This document shows, in pieces, positions 1 through 9,309 of a stretch of 64,000 nucleotides of DNA. The notes under the pieces are model-generated. The model did no database searches. It was not told the origin of the DNA and worked only from the letters and a program-made list of their open reading frames with translations. The first letter of the stretch is position 1; each line of letters opens with the position of its first letter. The stretch spans positions 30,101-94,100 of the forward strand of contig JACMLM010000058.1 of the NCBI GenBank assembly GCA_014379595.1, read 5' to 3'. This DNA comes from Anaerolineales bacterium. GTDB taxonomy: Bacteria > Chloroflexota > Anaerolineae > Anaerolineales > Villigracilaceae. A program made the translations under genes and the position numbers.

Positions 1-3000
1 TATCTGAAGGGGAATGATTTGAATTTTTTAATTGATAACTTGTTTGATAAGCAAGTTCTTCTAACGCTGTTTCAGTTTTGGCTGATAAAGCAAGAATATG
101 GCGAGGGCGTTTCGGTTCATCTGTTAATGTTTCCGAAACAACCAGCGGCGCTTCTGAAAGAATAATATGAGCATTAGTACCGCCGAAGCCGAATGAACTC
201 ACTCCGGCAAAACGCGGCTGGTCGCGGCGTTTCCAAGGGCGAAGATAAGTTCCAATTTCGAGTCGAGAGTCTTCCAATAAAAGATATGGATTTACTTCTT
301 TTAAATGTAAGTGAGGTGGGATGGCTTCGTTTTGCAGAGCAAGCACGGCCTTGATCAGCCCGGCGATTCCTGCTGCAGACTCCAAGTGACCAATGTTCGT
401 TTTTGCTGAACCCACTAAAACCCTGCCTTTTGATTGCCCATCATCCAGAACCGCACGCAACGATGCGATCTCGATCGGGTCACCAAGCGGCGTACCTGTA
501 CCATGCGCTTCCACATAACTGATTTGATGCGGAGCAACGTTGGCATTCGCAAGAGCCTGCCGAATGACATCCTGTTGAGCCAGTCCATTCGGAGCAGTCA
601 GCCCATTACTGCGTCCATCCTGATTCACCGCAGAGCCGTTAATGAGTGCAAGAATATTATCTCCATCGCGCACGGCATCAGAGAGACGCTTGAGAATTAC
701 AACACCACAACCTTCACCTCGCACATAACCATCTGCACTTGCATCAAATGTTTTGCAACGTCCATCAGGAGACAGCATTCGTGCCTGAGAAAATGTGATG
801 GTCAACTCAGGAGTCAGGATGAGGTTCACGCCTCCGACTAAGCCCAGATCTGATTCGCCGCTTCGGAGACTCTGACACGCTAAATGCACCGCCACTAATG
901 ATGATGAACAAGCAGTATCCACCGCCATGCTCGGACCGCGCAGGTCGAAAAGATACGACAAGCGATTCGCCGCGATGCTATGCGCGTTGCCTGTCCCAGC
1001 ATAGGCATCAATCTTTTCCGGATCGTCGAACTGCAAGCGTGAGTAATCAGAACTGCTGATTCCGATGAACACGCCCGTGCGACTTCCAGCCAAGGATTGA
1101 GGTGGGATAAAGGCATTTTCCAACGCCTCCCAACTCACTTCCAGAAGGAGACGCTGTTGAGGATCCATGCGAGTCGCTTCGCGCGGAGAAATCCCAAAGA
1201 AGTGCGGATCAAACAAATCAATCCCGTCAAGGAAGCCTCCCCAACGAGATGTGACTTTCCCCGGAGTGGCGGGATCCGATGAATAGAAGTCATCTACATT
1301 CCAACGATCAGGAGGGACTTCGGTAATTGCGTCCACACCGTTACGTAACAATTCCCAAAATGCTTGTGGATTTGATGCTTTCGGGAAACGACAACTTAAG
1401 CCAATGATAGCAATCGGTTCGTTCGTGTTTTTCAAAGAAAGTTGAATGGGTGTAGGAGACGGACTTACATGTTTGACTTGTTGTGAATCATTCGCCAAAT
1501 AATTAGCTAACAATTCAATGGTTGGATAATCCCAGGCGAGAGTCGGTGCGAGTGTACGGCTTAGGTAAACTTCCAAGTCTCCCGTGAGGCTGACAGCTTG
1601 AATGGAACCCAATCCATAATAAGTGAATGGCTGGCGCGGATCAATAGACGTAGATTCAATTTCCAACATGGATGCTATGTGTGTCATCAACCAGGATTGA
1701 ATCGCTACTGCTGATTTGTTTTGTTTGATATCTGGGATCGATTTTTGAGCTATTGGTTCTGTTTTCTCAGCCTTTTGAACAGTCACCTGATTCAATGAAG
1801 ATGACCTGACATTCCATTGACCAACGACTTCCAAAGTGTTTTCAAGGAAGGCTTTCTTACACGCGCGGCGTTGGATCTTCCCACTGGAGGTCTTCGGAAT
1901 GCTCATGGGCTTGACCAGGACAATGGCGAATACTTGCAGGTCGTGCTTTTCCGCCACTGCCTGACGAATAGCTGAAGCCACTTCATTGATATCAGGCTTG
2001 CGATTTTGGCGGGTAACTTCTTGAACAATGACAAGTCGTTCCTTGCCGCCATCCGTTACGGAAAAAGCAGCTCCCCCGGCAGGTTGCAAAGCAATGTGAG
2101 AGGACTCCACAGATAATTCAATGTCCTGGGGGTAATGATTGCTTCCGTGAATAATGATCAAATCTTTCAAACGCCCCGTGACAAAGAGCTCCCCATCTTT
2201 TAGAAAGCCCAAATCACCGGTGCGCAGGAACGGCCCGTCACCAGTATCCGATAAATAGGCCCGGAAAGTATTGCGTGTTTCATCTTCCAGGCGCCAATAT
2301 CCCTGTGCGACACTGGGACCTGAAACCCAAATTTCGCCGACTTGATCTGAAGTACTTTGTTCAAGCGTAGTTGGATTTGCAATCACGATCTTTTGATCAA
2401 TGATGGGTTTGCCGCAGTTCACCATTGTCCATGAACCGTCATCATCTGGAGAAGCTGGAACGACAAGATCATGTTCGAGAGATTTTCGGTCAACGGTAAA
2501 GGTGCGCGGTTCGGATGGACCATCACCACCGGATACGATCAGAGTACTTTCCGCCATGCCAAAGCATGGGTAGAAAGAAGATTTTTGGAAGCCGCACCCT
2601 GCAAAAGTGCGTGCGAAGCGTTCCAAAGTCTCCGGGCGAATCGGTTCGGCTCCACAGAATGCTAAAGTCCAGGAACTCAAATCCAGAGTTTCCATCTGTT
2701 CGGGTGTGACTTTATCAACGCACAGATCGTAGGCGAAGTTGGGAGCGCCGCAGGAATTGCCGCGATAGCGGCTGATAGCTTCCAGCCAACGCACGGGACG
2801 CTGCAGGAAGGATACCGGTGACATCCAAGTGGCCGACCCGCCCAGGTACATTGGTTCCAGCATGCCGCCAATGAGTCCCATATCGTGATAACTGGGAAGC
2901 CAGAAGACGCCCACAACGCTGGAGTCGATGTGGAAGCCATGAGAGATGGCTTTCAGGTTGTGCATCAGGTTGCCGTGGCTGACCATAACCCCCTTGGGCT

Positions 3001-3559
3001 GGCTGGTGGAGCCGGATGTGTATTGCAGGAAAGCAAGAGTATCGGAAGTGATCTGCGGGTCACGCCAATCCGCTTCCAGCCCGGCTGGGACCTGATCGGT
3101 GTTTAACCAATGTAACGCCTGCAGATCTGGGGCGTGCTCAAAACGCTGTTCGATGTTTAGGAGAATCGTTGATGTGGTCAATGCGAATGAAGCCCGTGAA
3201 TCATCCACAATGGATTGGATGCGCGGCACTGGACGATTTAGACGCGGCGGGTAGGCAGGCACCGCTGTGACACCGGCATATAAACAGCCCATAAAGGAGG
3301 CGACAAAATCCATACCCGCTGGATACAGAAGCAGGGCCCGCTCACCGCGCGCGCCAAAACTTTCCAACCATGCGCCAATTGCGCGGGCACGGCGATCCAA
3401 TTCGCCATAGGTAATAGAGATGACCTCGGACTGGTCATCTTGAATGAAGCGATAGACAAGTTCATCGGGCTGCTCTTGCGCCCGGGTTAGGAGAATTTTA
3501 ACAAGCGAATTTAATGGAGGGGAAAATTGGGAGGAGGCCAGGCGGGAGGTTTGCTTCAT
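1..3559 (-). CDS. Type I polyketide synthase, loading end (FAAL-ACP-KS), partial
   Basis: The reading frame opens at an ATG at 3559 and runs off the left edge after about 1186 residues, so later domains are not seen. Residues ~1-570 form a fatty acyl-AMP ligase, with the adenylation motif YTSGSTSQPKG from Tyr180 and HDMGLIGGM after it. FAALs activate free fatty acids as acyl-AMP and load an ACP rather than CoA. An ACP follows with its phosphopantetheine serine at Ser652 (YGLGSIQAV). A ketosynthase starts near residue 713 (PIAIIGLSCRFP) and has Cys884 (DTACSSS), His1019 (EAHGTGT) and His1058 (NIGHLESA), the full condensing triad. The last visible part looks like a KS-to-AT linker. FAAL-ACP-KS openings are known from lipid-primed synthases, including the Ols terminal-olefin type; the product here cannot be deduced. 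No strong ribosome binding site is visible before the ATG. Confidence 0.93.
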   Translation of the reverse strand, partial: MKQTSRLASSQFSPPLNSLVKILLTRAQEQPDELVYRFIQDDQSEVISITYGELDRRARAIGAWLESFGARGERALLLYPAGMDFVASFMGCLYAGVTAVPAYPPRLNRPVPRIQSIVDDSRASFALTTSTILLNIEQRFEHAPDLQALHWLNTDQVPAGLEADWRDPQITSDTLAFLQYTSGSTSQPKGVMVSHGNLMHNLKAISHGFHIDSSVVGVFWLPSYHDMGLIGGMLEPMYLGGSATWMSPVSFLQRPVRWLEAISRYRGNSCGAPNFAYDLCVDKVTPEQMETLDLSSWTLAFCGAEPIRPETLERFARTFAGCGFQKSSFYPCFGMAESTLIVSGGDGPSEPRTFTVDRKSLEHDLVVPASPDDDGSWTMVNCGKPIIDQKIVIANPTTLEQSTSDQVGEIWVSGPSVAQGYWRLEDETRNTFRAYLSDTGDGPFLRTGDLGFLKDGELFVTGRLKDLIIIHGSNHYPQDIELSVESSHIALQPAGGAAFSVTDGGKERLVIVQEVTRQNRKPDINEVASAIRQAVAEKHDLQVFAIVLVKPMSIPKTSSGKIQRRACKKAFLENTLEVVGQWNVRSSSLNQVTVQKAEKTEPIAQKSIPDIKQNKSAVAIQSWLMTHIASMLEIESTSIDPRQPFTYYGLGSIQAVSLTGDLEVYLSRTLAPTLAWDYPTIELLANYLANDSQQVKHVSPSPTPIQLSLKNTNEPIAIIGLSCRFPKASNPQAFWELLRNGVDAITEVPPDRWNVDDFYSSDPATPGKVTSRWGGFLDGIDLFDPHFFGISPREATRMDPQQRLLLEVSWEALENAFIPPQSLAGSRTGVFIGISSSDYSRLQFDDPEKIDAYAGTGNAHSIAANRLSYLFDLRGPSMAVDTACSSSLVAVHLACQSLRSGESDLGLVGGVNLILTPELTITFSQARMLSPDGRCKTFDASADGYVRGEGCGVVILKRLSDAVRDGDNILALINGSAVNQDGRSNGLTAPNGLAQQDVIRQALANANVAPHQISYVEAHGTGTPLGDPIEIASLRAVLDDGQSKGRVLVGSAKTNIGHLESAAGIAGLIKAVLALQNEAIPPHLHLKEVNPYLLLEDSRLEIGTYLRPWKRRDQPRFAGVSSFGFGGTNAHIILSEAPLVVSETLTDEPKRPRHILALSAKTETALEELAYQTSYQLKNSNHSPSD

Positions 3560-3774
3560 GGAACGATTTTACCTAGTTTATCCGAATTTATTTAAGTTAT
3601 AACACAAAAGATGTTATTAGTTTGATAGCCAAAGGTATAATAGGACATGTAGGGGATTGGATGCACCAGAGCTGAGAAACTTACTTTAAGATCTAGTGAA
3701 TTCTTTAGAGATCGCCCCGCTACATTGTTTAGGCGCAACGATTATCACCTCTTGGACACAATGGAAGTATAATA

Positions 3775-3851
3775 GCCACTTGGCTCGTCAAAAGTAGTGC
3801 ACCTTGATTCTTCTAAGCAGTAGGTTGAAGGTTCGATTCCTTCCGGAGGCA
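3775..3851 (+). tRNA. Divergent or relic tRNA-Arg(TCT)-like sequence
   Basis: The 3' half is canonical: T-arm GAAGG-TTCGATT-CCTTC (3827-3843), acceptor strand CGGAGGC and discriminator A at 3851; CCA is not encoded. The anticodon loop ATTCTTC (3807-3813) would give TCT for Arg at the right place, with U33, on a stem with one mismatch and one wobble. The 5' half is poor. The acceptor strand GCCACTT has two mismatches, the D-stem has one, and the D-loop lacks the GG that should dock with the T-loop. A TATAAT hexamer at 3768-3773 lies almost against the 5' end, which does not suit a tRNA promoter and may instead drive hsp20. It could be a real but odd tRNA, or a 3' remnant left by an integration event. 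The rest of the 331-bp gap (3560-3890) holds another TATAAT (3636-3641) and nothing else I recognise. Confidence 0.45.
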
Positions 3852-3890
3852 CTGAAAATATAATAAACGAGCATAGGAAGGAGCAGGTTC

Positions 3891-4286
3891 ATGCCTACCG
3901 TTATTCGTAAATCAGTTGCAACACTTCTTGAATCCCGCCGTGAGATTCTTCATGCAGTAAGTTGGCAGGTTCGTTCCAATGGTTGGAGTCCGCCAACAGA
4001 TGAATATGAAACAGAAGAGTCGTACGTTGTACGTATGGAAATAGCGGGGATGCGCGAAGATGATTTTGAGGTTTCCCTCGAAAAAAATACCCTGCTTATC
4101 TCGGGTTCACGAACTGACACTGCACATGAACGCCGTGCATATCAACAAATGGAAATACAATATGGAAAATTTGAAACAGCCATAAGCCTGCCGGGGCCAG
4201 TAAATATTGATCTGACTCGCGCAGAGTATAAAGATGGTTTTTTGATCATTGTCCTCCCAAAAGAAAATCAAAACAAGGTTGAATAG
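3891..4286 (+). CDS. Small heat shock protein, Hsp20/alpha-crystallin family
   Basis: This 131-residue protein is mostly one alpha-crystallin domain, which binds unfolding proteins without ATP and keeps them refoldable. The domain starts near residue 35 ([20 protein letters not shown]) and ends with the family's closing strand (GFLIIVLPK). The ATG at 3891 follows a good ribosome site (AGGAAGGAG). lon begins 4 bp after the stop, so chaperone and protease are probably co-transcribed as a stress operon. No CIRCE element (TTAGCACTC inverted repeat) is visible upstream. The C-terminal tail after the domain is very short. Confidence 0.93.
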   Translation: MPTVIRKSVATLLESRREILHAVSWQVRSNGWSPPTDEYETEESYVVRMEIAGMREDDFEVSLEKNTLLISGSRTDTAHERRAYQQMEIQYGKFETAISLPGPVNIDLTRAEYKDGFLIIVLPKENQNKVE

Positions 4287-4290
4287 ATAC

Positions 4291-6927
4291 ATGCCCGCAG
4301 AACGATGGCAAAACGGTATTCAGGAATTTTTTCAAACAATTGGCGAAACCGATGATGAACTTATAAAAACGTTCATGTCATCGATGTTTTTAAGTGCCCA
4401 GAAAACTAGCGACGATTCCGCTTCATCCGCACCACAAGAGGCGGAGAAAAACGAGGAGCAGAAGTTTCCCGATGTACTTCCCATCCTGCCGTTGCGTGGC
4501 CTAGTTGTGTATCCGAACACTGCTGTCCCGTTGACAGTGGGTCAAGTACGCTCTATCAAACTTGTGGATGATGTTGTTGGCGGTGACAAACTTGTCGGTT
4601 TGGTCGCCGCACTTAATCCTGAGCAGGAAACTCCCGGTCCTAATGAGTTGTATCAAGTTGGAACTATCGCCACTGTTCATCGTTTGTTGCGTGCGCCAGA
4701 TGGGACAGTTCGTCTATTAGTGCAAGGAATGGAACGCTTTCGTCTCGGTGAATTCGTTGCAGAAGAACCCTATCTTAAAGCACATGTTCACCTGATTCCT
4801 GAAACTCAGGAAACTAATCTTGAGACAAGTGCTTTGGCGCGAAATGCACGTGACCAATTCCAACAGATCACACAAATGATTCCGTCATTTCCTGATGAAT
4901 TGGCTGGTTCCATTACGTCGCTCGAAGACCCTTTGCAAACCGCATATACGATCGCAAACTTTCAAAGAATTGCTTTAAAAGATGCTCAAGAAATCCTTGA
5001 GTTGGATTCTGTATACGAAAAGCTTAAGAAGCTGATTGGTTTGTTGGTACGCGAAGCTGAAGTCTTGCAGATCGGGCAGAAGATCCAAAATGAAGCTCGT
5101 GGTGAGATCGAAAAAGTGCAGCGTGAATATTTTCTGCGCGAGCAGATGAAAGCTATTCAACGGGAGCTGGGGGAGCTGGACGAACAATCTGAGGAAGCCG
5201 AGGAATTTCGCAAAAAGATCGAAGAAGCGAAGATGCCCGAAGAAGCGCATAAGCAGGCCAAACGTGAGTTGGATCGGTTGTCACGTTTACCAACTGCTGC
5301 AGCAGAGTATGGAGTCATCCGTACCTATTTAGATTGGCTGGTTACGCTTCCATGGTCAAAATCCACGCAAGATAATCTAAATATTGCACATGCGCGCGAA
5401 ATTTTGAATAAAGACCATTTTGGGCTTGAGGATGTAAAAGACCGCATTCTTGAGTTTCTTGCAATTCGAAAATTGCGTATTGACCGCAAAGATGACAAGA
5501 AAGCCCCCACAGAGGACATGATCCGCCGCGAACGCGAAGGTGTAATTCTTTGTTTTGTTGGGCCGCCCGGTGTTGGTAAAACATCTTTGGGTCAATCCAT
5601 TGCGCGTGCAATGGAACGTAAATTTATCCGTGCTTCGCTTGGTGGTGTACGTGATGAAGCTGAAATTCGTGGGCATCGCCGAACATATATTGGCGCTATG
5701 CCTGGGCGTATTTTACAATCTCTACGGCGTGTTGATTCTAAAAACCCGGTCTTCATGCTTGATGAAGTGGATAAACTTACTTATGATTTTCACGGTGACC
5801 CCGGGTCTGCACTTCTGGAGGTTTTAGACCCCGAACAAAATGGCGAGTTTCGAGATAATTATCTTGAAGTTTCATATGATCTTTCGCAGGTGTTTTTTAT
5901 TACAACTGCAAATACACTTGAAACTATCCCCGGTCCATTGCGTGATCGTATGGAAATGATCTTTCTTTCTGGATACACCGAGAATGAAAAGATGGCTATT
6001 GCACGTGGTTATCTAATTCCGCGTCAGATCCGTGAGAATAGTTTGCGCGAGGGCGAAATTAAATTTAATGACGATGCTTTGAGAATGATCGTGCGTCAGT
6101 ATACACGTGAGGCGGGCGTACGCAATTTGGAACGTAAGATCGGGACAGTTTGTCGTAAAGTAGGTACAAAAATTGTTGAGGGCAAAGGTAAAAAGATTGT
6201 GATCACGCCCAAGCTGGTGGAAGAGTATCTTGATCATCCAATTTTCTTAGGCCCCGAGGAATTAAATAAACGCACATCCATTCCTGGTGTGGTGCCCGGC
6301 CTTGCATGGACTTCCTTTGGCGGTGATATATTATTTATTGAAGCAACATCCATGCCTGGCGGACGAGGTTTTCAAGTAACGGGTTCGATTGGTAATGTGA
6401 TGCAGGAATCAGCACGTGCCGCAATGTCTTATGTTCGTTCGCGAGCTGCTTCCTTGAATATTCCCCCAGAGTTCTTTGATAAATTTGATATACATATGCA
6501 TATCCCAGCCGGGGCACAACCTAAAGACGGTCCATCTGCCGGTGTGACGATGGCAACTTCTCTAGTATCGTTGATCTCTGGTCGCAAGGTCAAGCCTCAG
6601 GTTGGTATGACCGGCGAGATCACTTTGCGAGGGCAGGTGCTTGCCATTGGCGGCGTCAAAGAAAAAGTTTTGGCGGCGCATCGTAACGGCCTGACAACTG
6701 TGATCCTGCCAAAGCGCAATGAACAGGATATTGATGATGTTCCTGATGAAGTCCGCAATACGATGAAATTTATTTTTGCCGAATCTGTGGATGATGTGAT
6801 CAATGCTGCTTTGGAAAAAGCAAAGCCTCCGAAGAAAAAATCGAAGCAGCCAGTTAAGAAGAAAAAAACTACGCAAACAAAGGCGAAGAAGAATGGCAAA
6901 CCCAAAGATACTGCTCGCAGAAGATGA
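4291..6927 (+). CDS. lon: ATP-dependent protease Lon (LonA type)
   Basis: Lon is a cytosolic AAA+ serine protease that degrades damaged and regulatory proteins. The protein has about 878 residues if it starts at the ATG at 4291, just after the hsp20 stop; a TTG at 4249 would overlap hsp20 and adds residues not typical of the family. The N-terminal substrate domain begins at [17 protein letters not shown] coiled region follows ([16 protein letters not shown]), then the AAA+ module with Walker A GPPGVGKT at 424-431 and Walker [10 protein letters not shown]. The protease domain has the catalytic serine at Ser749 (KDGPSAGV) and a later lysine. The C-terminus carries an unusual Lys-rich tail of about 35 residues ([15 protein letters not shown]), whose coding sequence overlaps the next gene. 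Confidence 0.96.
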   Translation: MPAERWQNGIQEFFQTIGETDDELIKTFMSSMFLSAQKTSDDSASSAPQEAEKNEEQKFPDVLPILPLRGLVVYPNTAVPLTVGQVRSIKLVDDVVGGDKLVGLVAALNPEQETPGPNELYQVGTIATVHRLLRAPDGTVRLLVQGMERFRLGEFVAEEPYLKAHVHLIPETQETNLETSALARNARDQFQQITQMIPSFPDELAGSITSLEDPLQTAYTIANFQRIALKDAQEILELDSVYEKLKKLIGLLVREAEVLQIGQKIQNEARGEIEKVQREYFLREQMKAIQRELGELDEQSEEAEEFRKKIEEAKMPEEAHKQAKRELDRLSRLPTAAAEYGVIRTYLDWLVTLPWSKSTQDNLNIAHAREILNKDHFGLEDVKDRILEFLAIRKLRIDRKDDKKAPTEDMIRREREGVILCFVGPPGVGKTSLGQSIARAMERKFIRASLGGVRDEAEIRGHRRTYIGAMPGRILQSLRRVDSKNPVFMLDEVDKLTYDFHGDPGSALLEVLDPEQNGEFRDNYLEVSYDLSQVFFITTANTLETIPGPLRDRMEMIFLSGYTENEKMAIARGYLIPRQIRENSLREGEIKFNDDALRMIVRQYTREAGVRNLERKIGTVCRKVGTKIVEGKGKKIVITPKLVEEYLDHPIFLGPEELNKRTSIPGVVPGLAWTSFGGDILFIEATSMPGGRGFQVTGSIGNVMQESARAAMSYVRSRAASLNIPPEFFDKFDIHMHIPAGAQPKDGPSAGVTMATSLVSLISGRKVKPQVGMTGEITLRGQVLAIGGVKEKVLAAHRNGLTTVILPKRNEQDIDDVPDEVRNTMKFIFAESVDDVINAALEKAKPPKKKSKQPVKKKKTTQTKAKKNGKPKDTARRR

Positions 6928-7255
6928 TGTAACCATGGTCTCGCTATTAAAGACTCTTTTGAAAATGGAGGGATTTGACGTGATCGCTTTGTCTGCAGAT
7001 GCGGATGTATCTGCAGCCGTCCGGAAGGAGAATCCTGACGTCCTTTTATTGGATGTACATTTGGGGCACCAAAGCGGCCTGGATATATTGGACAGCGTTA
7101 CCAATTCTCAGGATACAAACACGCGTGTAGTTATGTCTTCGGGTTCGAATGTTAAAGAAGAGTGTATGCAGCGCGGCGCATTCGGTTTTTTACTTAAACC
7201 ATATATGCCGGATGAACTCATCACAGTCTTAAAGCAAGCCATCAAAGCTGTATGA
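6893..7255 (+). CDS. Single-domain response regulator (receiver only)
   Basis: This 120-residue protein is a CheY-like receiver with no output domain. It begins ILLAEDD (acidic pair near residues 10-12), has the phosphoacceptor Asp in LLLDVHLG (about 53) and the conserved Lys in LLKPYMP near the C-terminus. Such proteins pass phosphate to or bind a partner. The ATG at 6893 lies inside the end of lon, giving a 35-bp overlap in another frame, so it is probably translated from the lon transcript. No histidine kinase is nearby, so its partner is unknown. An upstream in-frame start at 6803 exists but would only add Lys/Arg-rich sequence read out of frame from lon. Confidence 0.85.
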   Translation: MANPKILLAEDDVTMVSLLKTLLKMEGFDVIALSADADVSAAVRKENPDVLLLDVHLGHQSGLDILDSVTNSQDTNTRVVMSSGSNVKEECMQRGAFGFLLKPYMPDELITVLKQAIKAV

Positions 7256-7261
7256 TGCCCC

Positions 7262-7684
7262 GTGAATATTCGTGAATTTCGTTTCCCCGCTGATTATTCT
7301 CAAACTTTAGAGTTATGGGAAAGTATTGAAGCCGGTATGAGTGTTGGGCGTTCAGATACGCCGGAAGAAATACAAAAGAAACTTAAACGTGACTCCGATC
7401 TGTTTTTGGTTGCTGAACTGAATAATGAAATTGTTGGCACGGTTATTGGCGGGTATGATGGCCGCCGCGGAATGATCTATCATCTTGCGGTTCATAAAAG
7501 TGTTCGAAAGCAGGGTATTGGCGGATTGCTCCTTAATGAAGTTGAAAATCGCTTGAAAGCGAAAGGCTGTTTAAAATGTTATCTTCTGGCTTTTGCCGGT
7601 AATACGGATGCCATTCAGCTTTATAAAAAACATGGGTGGTATGACCAAAAAGAAGACATTGTTTTTGGAAAAGAATTTTCATGA
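7262..7684 (+). CDS. GNAT family N-acetyltransferase (RimI-like)
   Basis: A 140-residue GNAT domain that transfers acetyl from acetyl-CoA to an amine. The acetyl-CoA motif A is clear (IYHLAVHKSVRKQGIGGLLL), as is the C-terminal FAGNTDAIQLYKKHGW typical of RimI-like members. The start is a GTG at 7262, six bases after the receiver gene's stop. The stop overlaps the ATG of the next gene (ATGA), so the genes are translationally coupled. The substrate cannot be predicted. Confidence 0.85.
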   Translation: MNIREFRFPADYSQTLELWESIEAGMSVGRSDTPEEIQKKLKRDSDLFLVAELNNEIVGTVIGGYDGRRGMIYHLAVHKSVRKQGIGGLLLNEVENRLKAKGCLKCYLLAFAGNTDAIQLYKKHGWYDQKEDIVFGKEFS

Positions 7685-8175
7685 CGATTCGATTTGGGAT
7701 CTTAACTCTCTCTGATCGCTCATCTCGTGGTGAACGTGAAGATGCCTCCGGTCCCGCTTTAGCGGCTCTTATCCGCGCTCAAAACTGGTTAGTCACCAAA
7801 CAAGCGATTCTCTCAGACGATGAATCTGCCATTCGCGCAATTTTGATCGAGTGGGCAGATAGCGGCAGCTTTGATGTTATTTTAACTACGGGCGGCACAG
7901 GCTTTGCTCCACGTGATGTTACCCCTGATGCCACACGCGCCGTCATTCAACGGGATGCACCCGGTTTAGCTGAAGCCATGCGCGCTGAGAGTTTGAAAAA
8001 AACACCTCATGCCATGCTGTCTCGTGCAGTTGCGGGCATTCGAGGAAGCACGCTCATTGTTAATCTACCAGGCAGCCCAAAAGGTGCAGTAGAAAACTTG
8101 CAAACGATACTGTCTGTTCTTCCTCATGCAGTTCAACTTCTTACAAATTCCCCTGGGTCTGAGGCATCGCATTAA
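7681..8175 (+). CDS. Molybdopterin adenylyltransferase, MogA/MoaB family
   Basis: A 164-residue MoCF-fold protein. The family activates molybdopterin by adenylylation before molybdenum insertion. Diagnostic motifs are the nucleotide/MPT loop TTGGTGFAPRDVTPDAT and the C-terminal NLPGSPKGAVENL. It starts in a 4-bp ATGA overlap with the preceding GNAT. moaC, moaD and moaE lie 25 kb away in this window; moaA and moeA are not seen. Confidence 0.9.
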   Translation: MTIRFGILTLSDRSSRGEREDASGPALAALIRAQNWLVTKQAILSDDESAIRAILIEWADSGSFDVILTTGGTGFAPRDVTPDATRAVIQRDAPGLAEAMRAESLKKTPHAMLSRAVAGIRGSTLIVNLPGSPKGAVENLQTILSVLPHAVQLLTNSPGSEASH

Positions 8176-8199
8176 TCTTTCATTATTCTTAAGCAGTTC

Positions 8200-8232
8200 A
8201 CCTAGCCACTAGGTACAACTCATTGGTATAAT
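8200..8232 (+). promoter_or_regulatory. efp promoter with palindrome at -35
   Basis: A TATAAT hexamer (8227-8232) lies about 130 bp before efp. The perfect palindrome ACCTAG-CCA-CTAGGT (8200-8214) occupies the place where the -35 box would be, and no good -35 consensus is present. It could be an activator or repressor site. It is not a terminator, because no T-run follows. Confidence 0.45.
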
Positions 8233-8364
8233 CCGCCCGCTTGCAAAGTGCCGCAGAAATATCTAAATTATTCTTCTAGTTTTTATGCGTAAATTCTTCT
8301 AGAAAATTACTTGTAGGTGTAAATAGCGGTAAAAGTAAATCAAACAATTAAGGAAAGAGTAAGC

Positions 8365-8922
8365 ATGATAGATGTAAATGAACTTCGCAAAGGTGTCACA
8401 TTTGAATTGGATGGAAATCTCCTGAAAGTATTGGATTACAGTCATAACAAAACTGGTCGTGGCAATGCCAATATTAAAGTAAAAGCCCGCAATTTGATAA
8501 CTGGCTCCACAATTGAACGCACATTTAGCTCTGGTCAATCAGTTCAGGATGTAGACCTTGATTTCGCCAATGTTTCGTACTTATATAATGATGGCGAGCT
8601 ATACTACTTTATGGACAATGTCACATTTGAACAGCCGGGCATCAAAAGAGAATCTCTCGGTGATAGTGCTAATTATCTAAAAGAAGGCATGGAAGTAAAA
8701 CTTACTTTCTATAAAGGCGAACCGATTGATGTGGAATTGCCAACCTCGGTGGATTTGAAAGTCGTTGAAGCTGAAATGGCCATCCGCGGTGATACTGCCA
8801 CAGGCGTAACAAAGAAAGTCACCACTGAATCAGGGATACAAGTGCAATGCCCGAACTTCGTCAACGTCGGAGATACCATCCGCGTAGATACTCGTACGGG
8901 TGAATATATTACACGCGTATAA
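8365..8922 (+). CDS. efp: Translation elongation factor P
   Basis: EF-P binds stalled ribosomes between the P and E sites and promotes peptide bonds at polyproline stretches. The 185-residue protein has the three beta-barrel domains: N-terminal KOW-like, central OB fold and the C-terminal signature near GDTIRVDTRTGEYITRV. The ATG at 8365 follows AGGAAAGAG. The tip of the domain I loop reads HNKTGRGNAN, which puts Arg at residue 32 where Escherichia coli EF-P has the modified Lys34. It is monocistronic or paired with the Cys-rich gene downstream. Confidence 0.96.
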   Translation: MIDVNELRKGVTFELDGNLLKVLDYSHNKTGRGNANIKVKARNLITGSTIERTFSSGQSVQDVDLDFANVSYLYNDGELYYFMDNVTFEQPGIKRESLGDSANYLKEGMEVKLTFYKGEPIDVELPTSVDLKVVEAEMAIRGDTATGVTKKVTTESGIQVQCPNFVNVGDTIRVDTRTGEYITRV

Positions 8923-8944
8923 ATTTCTCTCTGTAACAAAAAAT

Positions 8945-9274
8945 ATGAAAACACCAGATGGGCGTGAGTGCCCACACTTCTACGGCGATTATTATCGCGG
9001 CCGCAATATAGAAGAATGCCGTCTCCTTAAATTACACGGCCAACAATGGACACGTGACTTGTGCAAAACTTGTCCCGTCCCTGATATTGCACGTGCCAAT
9101 TCATGCCAGCATATGCAGTTGAAGCCTGTAGTTGCACGTCCAATTACAGCTGCTTTTCAACGCCGTGTGCAAGTGAATGCATTTTGTGAAAAGACAAAGC
9201 GTGATGTCTCCGAGCCGCAAATCGGCTGTGGAGAGTGTCACTCTTTGCCGTTTAATTTTGAGATAAAAGAATAA
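8945..9274 (+). CDS. Cysteine-rich protein of unknown function
   Basis: This 109-residue protein (ATG at 8945, 22 bp after efp) has nine cysteines, including DLCKTCP and GCGECHS pairs, plus several histidines, as expected for a metal-binding or iron-sulfur fold. I do not recognise a named family. It lacks a signal peptide and membrane segments, so it is probably cytosolic. Its position just after efp suggests co-transcription but does not reveal a role. Confidence 0.75.
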   Translation: MKTPDGRECPHFYGDYYRGRNIEECRLLKLHGQQWTRDLCKTCPVPDIARANSCQHMQLKPVVARPITAAFQRRVQVNAFCEKTKRDVSEPQIGCGECHSLPFNFEIKE

Positions 9275-9309
9275 TCTGAGAGACTCGCGGGGGAGTCCAA
9301 TAAACTAAT

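Noticed and set aside
3560-3890. CIRCE/HrcA operator before hsp20-lon
   Set aside because: No TTAGCACTC-type inverted repeat is present in the gap.
4249-4290. Extended Lon start at TTG 4249
   Set aside because: It overlaps the end of hsp20 and adds residues not found in Lon; the ATG at 4291 fits operon spacing.
6562-7104. 180-codon minus-strand frame across the lon/receiver junction
   Set aside because: Both genes beneath it are clear on the plus strand; the translation is low-complexity Phe/Leu from the Lys-rich tail.
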